A stretch of DNA of 64,000 nucleotides from Saccharomycodes ludwigii (taxonomy: Eukaryota > Ascomycota > Saccharomycetes > Saccharomycodales > Saccharomycodaceae): the NCBI RefSeq assembly GCF_020623625.1, contig NC_060206.1, forward strand, positions 124,001-188,000, written 5' to 3'. Positions 1 through 10,091 of this stretch are shown piece by piece. A model generated the notes under the pieces. It was not told the origin of the DNA, ran no database searches, and worked only from the letters and a program-made list of their open reading frames with translations. Position 1 is the first letter of the stretch, and each line of letters opens with the position of its first letter. Position numbers and translations under genes: made by a program.

Positions 1-2493
1 AATAAACCTACTATACAAAGCACAGCTAGTACTAGGGTACCCAGTTTCAAATTGAACAAACCAAGTTTAGAAAAAAAAAATAGTTCCACTGGGCGTAATG
101 TTACTTCTTCTGCCACAAATAATCCTACCAGCAATAACAATTTGGCTAATAATAATAACAGTACAACTTCTATTACGGCTGGTGTCAATACCAATAATGG
201 TAGTAATTTGAATGTTTCCAAAAAAAAATCACGAAGTAATTCACACGAATCGTCTATTTTACTTTTCCCCATTTTAAACCAATTGACCAAAACTAATACA
301 AATGCTAGTGTCTTGACTGGTATTAGTAATAAAAAAAAAGGTAACAATAACTTGAATAGAAGAAATTCTATGGAAACCAGCGATTCAAGAGACTCCCAGG
401 AAACTGAAGAAGATGTTTGTTTCCCCATGATTCAATACCAACATGAACGTATTAATGGAATTGATTTTGACGAGCTGGAAGAGTTTGCACAAGAAGAAAT
501 CAGATTTAATAATTTACAACAAGCCAAAATTAATAATAACCCTGTTATGTATTCTCCCGTCAGCAAACCTCAGGAACATGTTTTGGAAACCATCAAAACA
601 AATTCCTCTTCCACTTCTGTTTCCTCTTCTGTCTCCAAAGCGGCTTTAAGATATACACCACGTGATGCTTTAAATTACCAGCAACAATATTTCCCACCCA
701 CCTCTGCCTCCGCTGTTATAGTGGAAGACAAAGACAATGCCAAGCATAGTAAATTTTCCAAGAGATTCAATATGAATAAATCGGGAAGTACTGTAGCTAA
801 TAATAATAATACTGGTTTGGACAAAAATGGGGTTTCTTTTGGATTGAATAAAGTAGAACAAGAATATGATGATGATGACGAAGAACATAATTTGGGGAGT
901 AATAAAACATATACCAAAGCGTCGATTAGTTTGGAAAATCCTGGTAACCATTTGAGTTCTCTCCACAATGACAGTAAGTTATCAAGTGCCGCACCTGGCA
1001 CTGCTTCTTCTCCATTGACATCCGATGGCATCCCAACATCGCTGTCACCAAACCAACCAATTGTTAATAATGACAATTTTCTTCATTATACTGTTCCTGA
1101 TAGATTTTCATTTTTCTCTAGCGATATGGAGGAGACTGTCCATTCTCCAAGCATTTCATCCTTATTGACTAATTCAAATGCGACATCCTTTCGTAAATTA
1201 TTTAATGATGGTGAGCCTACCTGGTGGTTAGATTGTATTTGTCCTACAGATGAAGAGATGAAGTGTATTTCGAAATGTTTTGGTATCCATCCCTTGACAG
1301 CTGAAGATATCCGTATGCAAGAATCCAGAGAAAAAGTGGAACTCTTCAAATCCTATTATTTTGTTTGTTTCAACACTTTTGAAAGCGATAATGAGAGTGA
1401 AGATTTCTTGGAACCTATTAATGTATACATCGTTGTGTTTCGCAGTGGTGTATTGACTTTCCATTTTGGACCTGAAATATCGCATTGTTCCAATGTAAGA
1501 AGGAGAGTTCGTCAACTAAGAGACTATGTTGATGTCAACTCTGATTGGATATGTTATGCCTTGATTGATGATATCACTGATGGTTTTGCGCCTGTTATTC
1601 AGAACATTGAATATGAAGCTGATATGATTGAAGATTCAGTATTTATTGCCAGGGATTTAAATTTTGCTGAAATGTTACAAAGAATTGGTGAGAGTAGACG
1701 TAAAACAATGACGTTAATGCGTTTGTTGTCTGGAAAGGCAGATGTTATCAAAATGTTTGCTAAAAGATGCCAAGATGAATCTAAAGGGATTGGACCAGCG
1801 TTGACTTCACAAATAAACATTGCAAATTTATCTGAAAAACAGCAATCTAATCAGCAATGTTCTTCTTCTCCAAGATCCGATATCGCCTTGTATTTAGGTG
1901 ATATTCAAGATCATGTTTTGACAATGTATCAAAATTTATTATCTTATGAGAAGATTTTTTCGAGATCACACTCTAATTATTTGGCCCAATTGCAAGTTGA
2001 ATCTTTCAATTCCAATAACAAGGTCACTGAAATTTTGGGTAAAGTTACTGTGTTGGGTACAATGTTAGTTCCTTTAAACTTAATCACGGGTTTGTTTGGG
2101 ATGAATGTTCGTGTTCCCGGTGATGACCAACGGACTTTTGGTTGGTTTTTCGGTATTCTTGGTGTCATTATACTGGTTGTGCTTTCTGCTGTTTTCATTT
2201 CCAATTATTGGTTGAATCATATGGAAGCACCACAAACCTTAAATGAAGCTGCCATTAGTGGTGCGAGATCGGTGATTTCCAAATCAATGCTTTCCGGTAT
2301 TTTCAATAAAAAAGACAAAAAACCTTTGTCTGCTAACAGCAATAGAAATGCCAATTCCATTGGTTTAAGTCAGCTTGGTAAGTCTACTATTAATACCAAT
2401 ACTGGGCTAGGTTTGAAATATGCACGTCAAAACAAGTGCAAATCTTCTAAATCTATTAATAGTTTGCCGAGTAAGTTAACGAGATATGACTAA
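1..2493 (+). CDS. ALR1: Plasma-membrane magnesium transporter Alr1, 5' end outside window
   Basis: Member of the CorA/Alr1 family, which imports Mg2+ across the plasma membrane. The reading frame is open from base 1, so the true start lies to the left; 830 residues are visible against about 859 for the S. cerevisiae protein. The first 390 visible residues are low-complexity, rich in Asn and Ser. The CorA domain begins near visible residue 405 (WWLDC). The C-terminus has two membrane helices, the first ending in the diagnostic GMN selectivity-filter motif at visible residues 700-702 and the second following at about 713-738. Mnr2, the vacuolar paralogue, shares these motifs, so the choice of ALR1 rests on its position next to VPS68, as in YOL130W-YOL129W. 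It is convergent with KRI1. Confidence 0.85.
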   Translation, partial: NKPTIQSTASTRVPSFKLNKPSLEKKNSSTGRNVTSSATNNPTSNNNLANNNNSTTSITAGVNTNNGSNLNVSKKKSRSNSHESSILLFPILNQLTKTNTNASVLTGISNKKKGNNNLNRRNSMETSDSRDSQETEEDVCFPMIQYQHERINGIDFDELEEFAQEEIRFNNLQQAKINNNPVMYSPVSKPQEHVLETIKTNSSSTSVSSSVSKAALRYTPRDALNYQQQYFPPTSASAVIVEDKDNAKHSKFSKRFNMNKSGSTVANNNNTGLDKNGVSFGLNKVEQEYDDDDEEHNLGSNKTYTKASISLENPGNHLSSLHNDSKLSSAAPGTASSPLTSDGIPTSLSPNQPIVNNDNFLHYTVPDRFSFFSSDMEETVHSPSISSLLTNSNATSFRKLFNDGEPTWWLDCICPTDEEMKCISKCFGIHPLTAEDIRMQESREKVELFKSYYFVCFNTFESDNESEDFLEPINVYIVVFRSGVLTFHFGPEISHCSNVRRRVRQLRDYVDVNSDWICYALIDDITDGFAPVIQNIEYEADMIEDSVFIARDLNFAEMLQRIGESRRKTMTLMRLLSGKADVIKMFAKRCQDESKGIGPALTSQINIANLSEKQQSNQQCSSSPRSDIALYLGDIQDHVLTMYQNLLSYEKIFSRSHSNYLAQLQVESFNSNNKVTEILGKVTVLGTMLVPLNLITGLFGMNVRVPGDDQRTFGWFFGILGVIILVVLSAVFISNYWLNHMEAPQTLNEAAISGARSVISKSMLSGIFNKKDKKPLSANSNRNANSIGLSQLGKSTINTNTGLGLKYARQNKCKSSKSINSLPSKLTRYD

Positions 2494-2805
2494 CTGGTTG
2501 GAATTCTTGTTAGCATATATATATATATTTTTTTTTTTCTTTTTTTTTTGTTCTTCCGCTTTGCCTCTTCGATATTAACACCTAGCTAATTGTTTTTTTT
2601 ATCAATGTACATTGTTTAAATTTATTCTCTGTTTAATTAAATAATTTATATACTATTTGTTTAATATTTTTTATAGACCTTTTTTTTTTTTTTTTTTTTC
2701 GAATTTATATATAAATTGACTTGTATATTAGCGTATAATTATTTACTTTACATTAAAACAAACTATTGGACAATCTACATATGCTATTAAGAAAAAAAAG
2801 TCTTA
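2494..2805. other. Convergent ALR1/KRI1 intergenic region
   Basis: Lies between two 3' ends. It contains T-runs, a short TA repeat and AT-rich stretches suited to 3' end formation. I see no gene and no CGGAC-type promoter word here. Confidence 0.6.
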
Positions 2806-4491
2806 TCACTTTTTTTTATGATGACGATGTTTTTTCTTGCCTGTTTTATGTTTCTTATTTTGTTCATGCTGTTCTATTAAATCTTCATCGTTTTCTCTTT
2901 GCTTTTCGCTATCTATAGGTAATGAGATTATGTTGTCATTATCTGTCAACCCAGCTTCATTTTTGAAAACTTTTTTCCTCCATTCCCTAACTCTTTTAGA
3001 TTTAGTTACCTTTCTCTTATCTTTATCTCTTAAGTTTTTAGCTCTGTATGGAGCAAATTTTTTTAGACTAACATAATCATTCAAAGCAGTATCGTCAGCA
3101 GCAAAAATTTCTTTAGTTGTTAGACCAAAAGATTCTGGAGAGACTTCTCGATACTTGAATTTTGTTTCTGTATCTTTATTTTTAGATCTACCCCTCTTTT
3201 CGTTGTTTTCTTTTTCTTCCTCTTCTCTAACTTCATCAATTAACAGTAATTTATTTTTTTCAATAGCGTTATCTATAGAATCCTGTATTTCTTTCTTTTG
3301 TTTTTTCTTTTCTCTTTTTTCCTCCAATTTTGATTTTCTTTGTGATTTTTTAGGTTCATCTTCTATTGTGGCTTCTTGTTCTTGATTCTCTTTTTCCTCG
3401 TCATCTTGATAAAATTCCCCCATTATTTCGTCATCTGGACCCCACTCAGGCTTACCTTTTCCGCTATAAAAATCATCATTAAACAATTCACCGATAACAG
3501 CATCCCAGGAAGAATTATCAAAATCACCATGCATCAAGGTGTTGGTAATTTTTTCTACCAATTCGGGATTAATTTTCTGGCCATATTCCTTTTGTAGGTT
3601 TTCGATGACATCATTAACTTGATGTATCTTTTCTAATTTTTTTTTCTGTAATTTCTTATCAAAGATGTCATTTTTTTTTGTCTTTTCTTCTTTTTGCAAA
3701 TCTCTCTTTGTTCTACGAGAAGATGTTTGTGATCTTCTTAAAGTAGCTTGATTTCTAGCATAAGATATGATTTCTGAACTAGTTGGATCTTCATATCTAA
3801 AATTATAAGCGTTTTCAAACTTTTCTACTGCATTATCAAATTCTTCGTCGTCCTCAATCCCTTCCACTATAACACCATTCGCAGTCTTTTCCCCATTTTT
3901 GGGAATCCAAGCTTGTTGTTGTAAAAACTCGTTCAAAAAATGTTCTTCGCCCTCCTTTTCTGGATCAGGTAAAACAACGGTTTTCCTTTTGGATTCAGAT
4001 GGCTCTGGTTTCTTCTTGGTCAAGAAATCTTCCTCATCATCAGCTGATTCATTAGTATCACTTGAATTGTTATGAAATTGCTTATTAATTTCGTCCAAAA
4101 TTTCCCTTTTGTTTTCATATTGTTCTTCAATATAAGTTTTTGGTTTTTCCACATTCTCAGTATCATCATCATCATTTGCAGTGCCAGATAACAAATTCAT
4201 TCTGTGGTAATCCTTTAAGTAAATTGGTTTGTGTTTAGGCTTTTGTTCCTCCATTTTACTGACGGCAACTTCTGGTTCTTCAAAAAATTTTACTTTACTA
4301 TCGAAAAGACTGGGGTCTTTAGATTTAATTGCAGTTAAAACTTTATTAATATTACTTTCAACTTCTTCTGTGATTAGCTCGCCAAAATCATCTTCCTCTT
4401 CTGAAGTAGATGAAGCGTCAGAAGGGAAAGCTTGTTCTTCCTCTTCGACTGTTTGATTTTCAACGGATTTCTTTGACTTTCTCCTTGGCAT
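2806..4491 (-). CDS. KRI1: Ribosome biogenesis protein Kri1
   Basis: Nucleolar factor needed with Krr1 for early 40S/18S rRNA processing. The 561-residue protein (S. cerevisiae about 591) is extremely charged, with long Glu/Asp and Lys blocks. It carries the family signature KPIYLKDYHRMNLLSG at residues 88-103. A second conserved block, YREVSPESFGLTTKEIF, lies in the C-terminal third and matches the Kri1 C-terminal domain. It ends in a His/Lys-rich basic tail, as expected for a nucleolar protein. The ATG at 4491 begins MPRRKSKKS, and no plausible upstream start was seen. Divergent from VPS68; the position corresponds to YNL308C. Confidence 0.93.
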   Translation of the reverse strand: MPRRKSKKSVENQTVEEEEQAFPSDASSTSEEEDDFGELITEEVESNINKVLTAIKSKDPSLFDSKVKFFEEPEVAVSKMEEQKPKHKPIYLKDYHRMNLLSGTANDDDDTENVEKPKTYIEEQYENKREILDEINKQFHNNSSDTNESADDEEDFLTKKKPEPSESKRKTVVLPDPEKEGEEHFLNEFLQQQAWIPKNGEKTANGVIVEGIEDDEEFDNAVEKFENAYNFRYEDPTSSEIISYARNQATLRRSQTSSRRTKRDLQKEEKTKKNDIFDKKLQKKKLEKIHQVNDVIENLQKEYGQKINPELVEKITNTLMHGDFDNSSWDAVIGELFNDDFYSGKGKPEWGPDDEIMGEFYQDDEEKENQEQEATIEDEPKKSQRKSKLEEKREKKKQKKEIQDSIDNAIEKNKLLLIDEVREEEEKENNEKRGRSKNKDTETKFKYREVSPESFGLTTKEIFAADDTALNDYVSLKKFAPYRAKNLRDKDKRKVTKSKRVREWRKKVFKNEAGLTDNDNIISLPIDSEKQRENDEDLIEQHEQNKKHKTGKKKHRHHKKK

Positions 4492-5000
4492 TGATGTATA
4501 TGTTATTTGTGTGCTTGGGTTATATATATGTTTTAAATAATTAATGTTAAGTATGCTAGTTTTATTAAAAAAAAAAATAAGAAAAGAAAAGGAAAAGAAG
4601 AGAAAATTGGTTGAACAATTAATAGAAACTTGTAAAGCTGGAAGACTTTGAAATTTATTAAAAATCTTGGAATATCTGATAATTATCGAAATGTTTTATT
4701 TTATTTCATATGAAAAAAAAAAAAAAAAAAAAAAAAAAAGAAACGATAATTTCAATTTTGTTGTGCATTTTCGGACATTCGGTAATATGCTTTCCCTTTT
4801 CCCTTTTCCCTTTTCCCTTTTCCCTTTTTTTTTTTTATTTTGTTTAGTTAAAATATTGAAGCACATTTTTACAACATTTTCACAGCATTATTGCTTCCAA
4901 TCTGAAATTAAGTCCATTTATCTCATATTATTTACACTTTAATTCCTGTATGACAAACTATCCTCACAAAACCCATTAAAAAAAAAATAAATAAAATAAA
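4492..5000. promoter_or_regulatory. Divergent KRI1/VPS68 promoter region
   Basis: Shared upstream region of two divergent genes. It holds a long A-run around 4710-4740, a TTCGGACATT word at 4770-4779 and a CCCTTTT tandem repeat at 4794-4828. The spacer just before VPS68 is A-rich. No gene was recognised. Confidence 0.55.
4794..4828. repeat. CCCTTTT heptamer tandem repeat
   Basis: Five consecutive 7-nt CCCTTTT units followed by a T-run, all pyrimidine on the + strand, about 175 bases upstream of VPS68. A polypyrimidine tract like this is likely to vary in length and to exclude nucleosomes; that role is inferred. Confidence 0.85.
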
Positions 5001-5603
5001 ATGAACGACCCTCTTAACGGTAGCACAAGAAATCTATTCAACGTTCCAAAATGGATCATACCTAGATCAAAGAACTTCCACAGTTGGTGTACCTACCTTA
5101 GTGGTGCGCTATTCGCTTCAAGTATATTATTTTTTTTAGATAGTTTAATCTATTCGCATAGAGTTAATGCTAGTGATATCGTATCTGTCACATTTACAGA
5201 ATGGATTCCAATGATTTGTTCTACATTGGGTATGATAATTATCAATTCTGTGGACAAAAGCAATTTAACAGTTGTGTCGTCCTCTTCTGCAACAGGTGGC
5301 TTACTAAGTGGTGGTGGTGGTGGCATTTCTATTGGTGGCAACGGTGGGGGTAATTCAAATCTGTTGGGACAATTACGTATTGTTTTGTTTTTAGGTTTTG
5401 CTCTTTTGGCTGGAGGGTGCAGTGGGAGTATTGTAGTTTTGATAGTTAAATATATTCAGAGAGATATTACGGAATATCCAACTCTAGGCATGGGTGTTGA
5501 TAATGTCATAGCCAATATGTTAATTCTATTAAGTTGTGTTGTTTTATGGGTTGCGCAAACTATTAATTTTGAGGATGAATATAATTACGCATTAACATTG
5601 TAA
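5001..5603 (+). CDS. VPS68: Vacuolar protein sorting protein Vps68
   Basis: Small four-helix membrane protein of the UPF0220/TMEM50 family that acts in endosomal sorting to the vacuole. It has 200 residues (S. cerevisiae 184). Predicted helices lie at about 30-50, 68-86, 126-152 and 165-187. The N-terminus (NVPKWIIPRS, then a Trp before helix 1) is typical of the family. An oddity is a Gly/Ser-rich loop at about residues 93-120, between helices 2 and 3, with runs of Gly; it probably accounts for the extra length. Position next to ALR1 matches YOL129W. Divergent from KRI1. Confidence 0.92.
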   Translation: MNDPLNGSTRNLFNVPKWIIPRSKNFHSWCTYLSGALFASSILFFLDSLIYSHRVNASDIVSVTFTEWIPMICSTLGMIIINSVDKSNLTVVSSSSATGGLLSGGGGGISIGGNGGGNSNLLGQLRIVLFLGFALLAGGCSGSIVVLIVKYIQRDITEYPTLGMGVDNVIANMLILLSCVVLWVAQTINFEDEYNYALTL

Positions 5604-5728
5604 AAGCCCCGTTAAAGAGTATAAGAACTGAATGAAATCATTATATATATATATGTGTGTTTGTTTGTTTATATATGATAGGATTCGGTATTAATTATTA
5701 AAATATAAATATAAATAATATGACAGAA

Positions 5729-5764
<36 letters not shown>

Positions 5765-6540
5765 ATAAAAAGAGAAATAGTGGCTATAATACTACTTGGG
5801 TTTTGGTTTTAATCACTTCGAAGACGAATGAAATGAAAATGAAAATGAAAGTGAAAAAATGAAAAAAAGAAAAAAAGCAAATGTAACAGTGGTTAATTGG
5901 TAGTCGAAAACAAATACAAAGTAACTATTTAAACACATCTGTAACAGTGGCAGGTAAAGGATTAAAAAGTTTTATTGAAATTATTGATTTATTAAACTCA
6001 ACTGTCTTTTTCTTTTTCTTTTTTTTGCTTTAATTTGTATATAAAATCCTTTTTTTTTTTTATTCATTCTCCCATTTTCACTATTACCAAAAAATTACTT
6101 TTCCTTTAAAAGAAGCAGTATTCTTAGTAAATGTAATAATAATAATGCCCCAAAAATTAAAAAATAAAAGATAAAATACAGATTATATAATTCTTTATTC
6201 AGAATAATATAACATTGATATTAAACAACAACAGCAATCATAATAATAATCAAAATACTGTGGTAAACTTCATATAAAAAAAAAAAAAAAAAAAAATTAT
6301 GAATCAAACCCTCTCTTCTTTATCAATCTATCCACTTATTCAATTCTAAAGGTTTCAAAACTAATAAAAAGAGAAATAGAAATAAAATAGCCATTCATAG
6401 TCAAAAGCGAAACATAATTATATATAAATGTTATCGAAACAATATTAAATGAATAATATATAACAAAAGAAATAAGGGAGGGTAAAAGGGAAAGGGAAGA
6501 GAAATTATTGTGCCAAATTTAATTATTATAATGTTAAAAC

Positions 6541-6574
<34 letters not shown>

Positions 6575-6612
6575 AAGAAAACTTAAAACAACTGGTACAA
6601 CTCTCTGGTTGC
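5604..6612. other. Long convergent VPS68/MCK1 intergenic region
   Basis: About 1 kb between two 3' ends, rich in A-runs (for example around 5732-5760 and 6277-6296). It contains a dinucleotide microsatellite near the MCK1 stop. I see no reading frame with conserved features, no tRNA and no CGGAC word. It is long for a convergent spacer; an unrecognised non-coding RNA cannot be excluded by eye. Confidence 0.5.
6541..6575. repeat. Compound (CA)n(GA)n microsatellite
   Basis: About nine CA units pass directly into about eight GA units, ending some 40 bases beyond the MCK1 stop codon, probably within its 3' untranslated region. Confidence 0.9.
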
Positions 6613-7770
6613 TCAATCATTATGAGGTAAAATGGAATTAATTAGTTCAGGACCAATGACTTGAAGCTCATAATGAGAAAAATTAAATAACTCAGGTAAA
6701 TGCTTAGGCTGAGAATTTCCTCTGGGGAAAAAATACAACTCTTGTCTCAACTCATCGAAAAAAGGATGTGCCATTATACGGCGAGGAGATAGTCTACGTT
6801 CTGGCTCGTAACGCAAAACTTTCATCAATAAATCAACACCATCCACACCAGCATGTCCAAAGTACTTTTCAAATTTGGAGTTGGATTTTCCAGTGAATAA
6901 TGGCTTGCTATAAAGGGGACCATCGTATGCAGGATTACTAAAAAATATAAATTTTTTGTCTGGTGGGCCCAATAATTTAGCAATTTCTCTTAATTGTAAT
7001 AAGGGTTCTTCCCCTTGGAAAATAGCATGACCTATAAGCATTTCTCCCATTACACAGCCTAATCCCCAAATATCAATTTGAGTAGTATACTGAGTGCATC
7101 CAATAATTAATTCTGGAGCTCTATAAAACCTAGAACATATGTAACTTATACTAGGTTGATGAGGTTCTAATTTTTTGGCACTGCCAAAATCACAAATCTT
7201 CAAAATACCGTTTTGAGGGTCAACTAAAATGTTAGAAGGTTTAATATCACGATGACATATTCCAAGAGAATGCAAATATAGCATGCCTCTTGCTATTTGA
7301 TAAGTGTACAATTTAATATGTTTTAATGGTAACTGTAAACTATTCGAAGTATACCTGTGAATTTCCAGTTGTAAAGTTTCAGGTAAACACTCCATTGCCA
7401 AATATAAAAACAATGTATTTCTTGCATCTGGTGGGGTGTGTGTATAATAATATTCTAATCTCACTATATTCGGGTGATCAGTAATTCTCAAAATATCTAG
7501 TTCTCTAGATTTATATTCAGTTTGAGCAGGTACTTTTTTAATAGCAAACGGACCATACCAACTAGAGTTGTCTGGTGTTAGATAAGCCTGTACAACAGTC
7601 CCAAAGGCACCATGACCAATTTTTTTGTATTCTTTTATTATCATTTGGCGGGACTCATGGGTCCTATTAGATGTTACATCCTTGGCTATATATTCATCGA
7701 AGGATTTACTATTAACTGTGGTAGTGGTAGCGTTATTGGTAGTAATGTTTTGCTGTTGTTGTTGGCTCAT
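6613..7770 (-). CDS. MCK1: GSK-3 family protein kinase Mck1
   Basis: Ser/Thr/Tyr kinase of the GSK-3/shaggy family, involved in meiosis, stress response and chromosome segregation. The 385 residues (S. cerevisiae Mck1 375) carry the glycine loop GHGAFGTVV at 52-60, the ATP-anchoring Lys 78 in AIKK, HRDIKPSN with catalytic Asp at about 175, and DFG at 194-196. The activation-loop sequence SYICSRFYRAPE keeps the autophosphorylated Tyr 210 and the Arg of the phosphate-priming pocket. The N-terminus is a short Gln/Thr/Asn-rich tail. MCK1 (YNL307C) and YGK3 (YOL128C) are its duplicate descendants in S. cerevisiae; length and neighbours favour naming it MCK1. Confidence 0.92.
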   Translation of the reverse strand: MSQQQQQNITTNNATTTTVNSKSFDEYIAKDVTSNRTHESRQMIIKEYKKIGHGAFGTVVQAYLTPDNSSWYGPFAIKKVPAQTEYKSRELDILRITDHPNIVRLEYYYTHTPPDARNTLFLYLAMECLPETLQLEIHRYTSNSLQLPLKHIKLYTYQIARGMLYLHSLGICHRDIKPSNILVDPQNGILKICDFGSAKKLEPHQPSISYICSRFYRAPELIIGCTQYTTQIDIWGLGCVMGEMLIGHAIFQGEEPLLQLREIAKLLGPPDKKFIFFSNPAYDGPLYSKPLFTGKSNSKFEKYFGHAGVDGVDLLMKVLRYEPERRLSPRRIMAHPFFDELRQELYFFPRGNSQPKHLPELFNFSHYELQVIGPELINSILPHND

Positions 7771-8142
7771 TATTTTAAGCTGTGCCTAATATTCTATATT
7801 GCGAGTATGTATATTAGTTTTATAAGGGCGTTTAGTTCTTATTTGTAGACAATTTGTGGTTTATTTATTTTGAAAAAAGTAGTGAAAAGCTTGGAACAAT
7901 AGGGATAATAATGAGCAACTATTAGCTCTTCTTTTATTTTAATTTTTTTTTTTTTTTTTTTGTTTTTCCTTTAGCCGTTTTCAATGATTATAGTAGAAAG
8001 TTGGGATATCTTTCTGATTATTTTTATTATTTGGTGACAAAAACAAAAGCAATAAGTTTGATAACAGCTACTCGCTTAATGCCAGTGATGATATTACACT
8101 TAGAGTTGTGTGTAAATATGCTTGCTGTATTGGGGGAAAGAT

Positions 8143-8178
<36 letters not shown>
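8143..8178. repeat. (TTG)n trinucleotide repeat
   Basis: About twelve uninterrupted TTG units running into a T-run. It lies in a non-coding stretch about 370 bases upstream of MCK1. Confidence 0.9.
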
Positions 8179-8431
8179 TTTTTAAACAAGTTTATGAGTT
8201 TTCTGTGCGTGTTTTAGAAATTAATTTTTTTTGTTGTTAGATAAAGAAGAAAATAAAACAAGCCCTTTTCGTTAATTTTGTTTTGTTTTTTATTTATTCT
8301 TTTTTTTTTTTTTTTTTTCTTCTCGCTACGCTAAAAGATTTGAACGCCTTTTTTTTTTTTTTTTGTTTTGCAAGGAAAAAAAAAAAATACAAAATTTGTG
8401 GAATCTCTCAATTTTGAGCCTTGTGTCCATC

Positions 8432-8474
8432 TTCGGACTTTTCGCTCCCTTTCGGACCTTTTGTTAATTTCGGA
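8432..8474 (+). promoter_or_regulatory. Cluster of three TTCGGA words
   Basis: TTCGGAC occurs at 8432-8438 and 8451-8457, and TTCGGAA at 8469-8475, all on the same strand and 18-19 bases apart. Similar words recur in other promoters of this window. A CGG core is typical of zinc-cluster (Zn2Cys6) factor sites; assignment to such a factor is inference. Confidence 0.45.
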
Positions 8475-8873
8475 ACATTCATTTAAAACAAATCATTTCT
8501 TTTCGTCTTGCACGTCAATTCGTCATTTTTTTTGACTTGACTTGACTTGGCTTATGGCTTATAATCACTGATATTACAGACAATGAAAAGGGTGTTATTC
8601 AAATAATTAAGAAAATGAAAAAAGAAAGAAATTTTATAAAAAAAGAAGGCTCAGCGTTATAAAGTAACTGTTTCTATCACTACTTTCCTTTTTTTTGTAT
8701 CTTAATAACTATAATAATGGTTACATATTACAAAGTACCTTTATTATTTTAACAGCGCGGATTTAAGCTTTTGTATGCGTAAAAAAAAAAGAAAAGAAAA
8801 AAAAAACTAATGTTTCTGGGGCTTTCATATATATTAACTGTCAAATCTAGATTTTAAATCTTTATATATATAT

Positions 8874-8913
8874 AGATGGATAGATGGATAGATGGATAGA
8901 TAGATAGATAGAT
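8874..8913. repeat. GATG/GATA tetranucleotide microsatellite
   Basis: Alternating GATG-GATA units pass into pure GATA units, about 95 bases upstream of the RTA1-like start codon. It is probably length-variable. Confidence 0.9.
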
Positions 8914-9008
8914 CCAATGTATCCATCTAGCTTTACTAACTTTTTTTTGTTTATATCTTTTACTACAAAATAAGATAAATAAATAAATATAAACAAATAA
9001 TAGCGATA

Positions 9009-10091
9009 ATGTCAAGTAATACTACCGATACAAGTTCAAATAAAAACGCAATGTATTCTTCAGCTCTAAATTATTCAATAGGTCCAGCTATCCTATTCGT
9101 TATTTTATTTGCAATCAGTTTTGTTTTATTGCTAGCTATTTTGATTTCCAAATATAAATCATTAAAAAATATGACAAGGAACAATCAAGAAGTGTGCAAT
9201 GATGAGGCTCCCTACTGCAAAACTACTACAAATGGCTATTCTGACGTTCTCAACAAAAGTATTAGTACTCCACTATTTAAGAAAGCTGCAAAATTTATCC
9301 TACTACAATGGCCTATTATTCTTGGTTGTGGTTTAGAATTTGGCTCTTTTGTAAGTAGAATAGTTTGGATTAAAAATGAGGATAACATCCCAGCCTTCAT
9401 TGTCCAAATTATTTTCGGTTTAGTCGGACCAGGTATGTTTGCTTCTTCGATTCATTTAAGTTTTACTCGTATGGTTGAGATTTTAGATTGTTACGAAGTA
9501 GTATTGAAAGGGTTACCATCTTTTTGCGCACGCTGGATCAATAGAGATGATGGCATTAGAATATTTATTCTCAGCCAGCAAATTAGTAATATATTATTAG
9601 CGGTTGGTGGTGGTATTTCATCTAACCAGGACAATGTTGTACAAGGTAAAGATTTAATAATTACAGGTTTATTTTTATTACTTGCTATTTTTTCTTTATT
9701 TTTATACACGCTATTGCATTTTAAACTAAATTATGAACCAATTGTTCAATCCACTACAAACTCTTTTATTCGTGAAATTATTAATTACAGTATTATTGGA
9801 ATGGGCACCTCTGCTATTTTGATTATGATCAGATCTATTATTAGAATTGTAGAATTTTTTATGGGTGCCAATGGTTACATTCTTAGACATCAATGGTTTT
9901 TATACGTTTTTGATTCTACGTTGATGTTTTTAATTGTTGTAATCTTTATCATTACGTTATTTTTCAAATACAATGTTATCAATCTACTCCTTGAATATAA
10001 AAGCTTTAATAAAGAAAATGATATAACCAATGAGGTTAGGGATGACACCGCTACCTATTCAGATGAAAGTGAAAGTAAAATGCAGGGGTAA
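9009..10091 (+). CDS. RTA1-family seven-helix membrane protein
   Basis: A 360-residue protein of the fungal RTA1 domain family (S. cerevisiae Rsb1, Rta1, Pug1 and Ylr046c), proposed lipid-translocating or resistance proteins of the plasma membrane. Seven hydrophobic segments are visible, beginning at about residue 24. The family-typical stretch near the end reads RSIIRIVEFFMGANG followed by a helix containing FLYVFDSTLMFL. A mid-protein block, LVGPGMFASSIHLSF, also fits the RTA1 pattern. The tail is short, polar and acidic. Which of the S. cerevisiae paralogues is closest cannot be decided by eye. No RTA1 relative sits between MCK1 and MRPS18 in S. cerevisiae, so this gene is inserted into an otherwise conserved order. 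Confidence 0.85.
   Translation: MSSNTTDTSSNKNAMYSSALNYSIGPAILFVILFAISFVLLLAILISKYKSLKNMTRNNQEVCNDEAPYCKTTTNGYSDVLNKSISTPLFKKAAKFILLQWPIILGCGLEFGSFVSRIVWIKNEDNIPAFIVQIIFGLVGPGMFASSIHLSFTRMVEILDCYEVVLKGLPSFCARWINRDDGIRIFILSQQISNILLAVGGGISSNQDNVVQGKDLIITGLFLLLAIFSLFLYTLLHFKLNYEPIVQSTTNSFIREIINYSIIGMGTSAILIMIRSIIRIVEFFMGANGYILRHQWFLYVFDSTLMFLIVVIFIITLFFKYNVINLLLEYKSFNKENDITNEVRDDTATYSDESESKMQG

Larger units (their letters stand above)
7771..9008. promoter_or_regulatory. Divergent MCK1 / RTA1-like promoter region
   Basis: About 1.2 kb without a supported gene. It contains a TTG trinucleotide repeat, long T-runs, a GATA-type microsatellite, and a tight cluster of CGGA words at 8432-8474: TTCGGACTTT, TTCGGACCTT and TTCGGAAC within 43 bases. 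The T-rich reading frames here lack conserved features. Confidence 0.55.
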
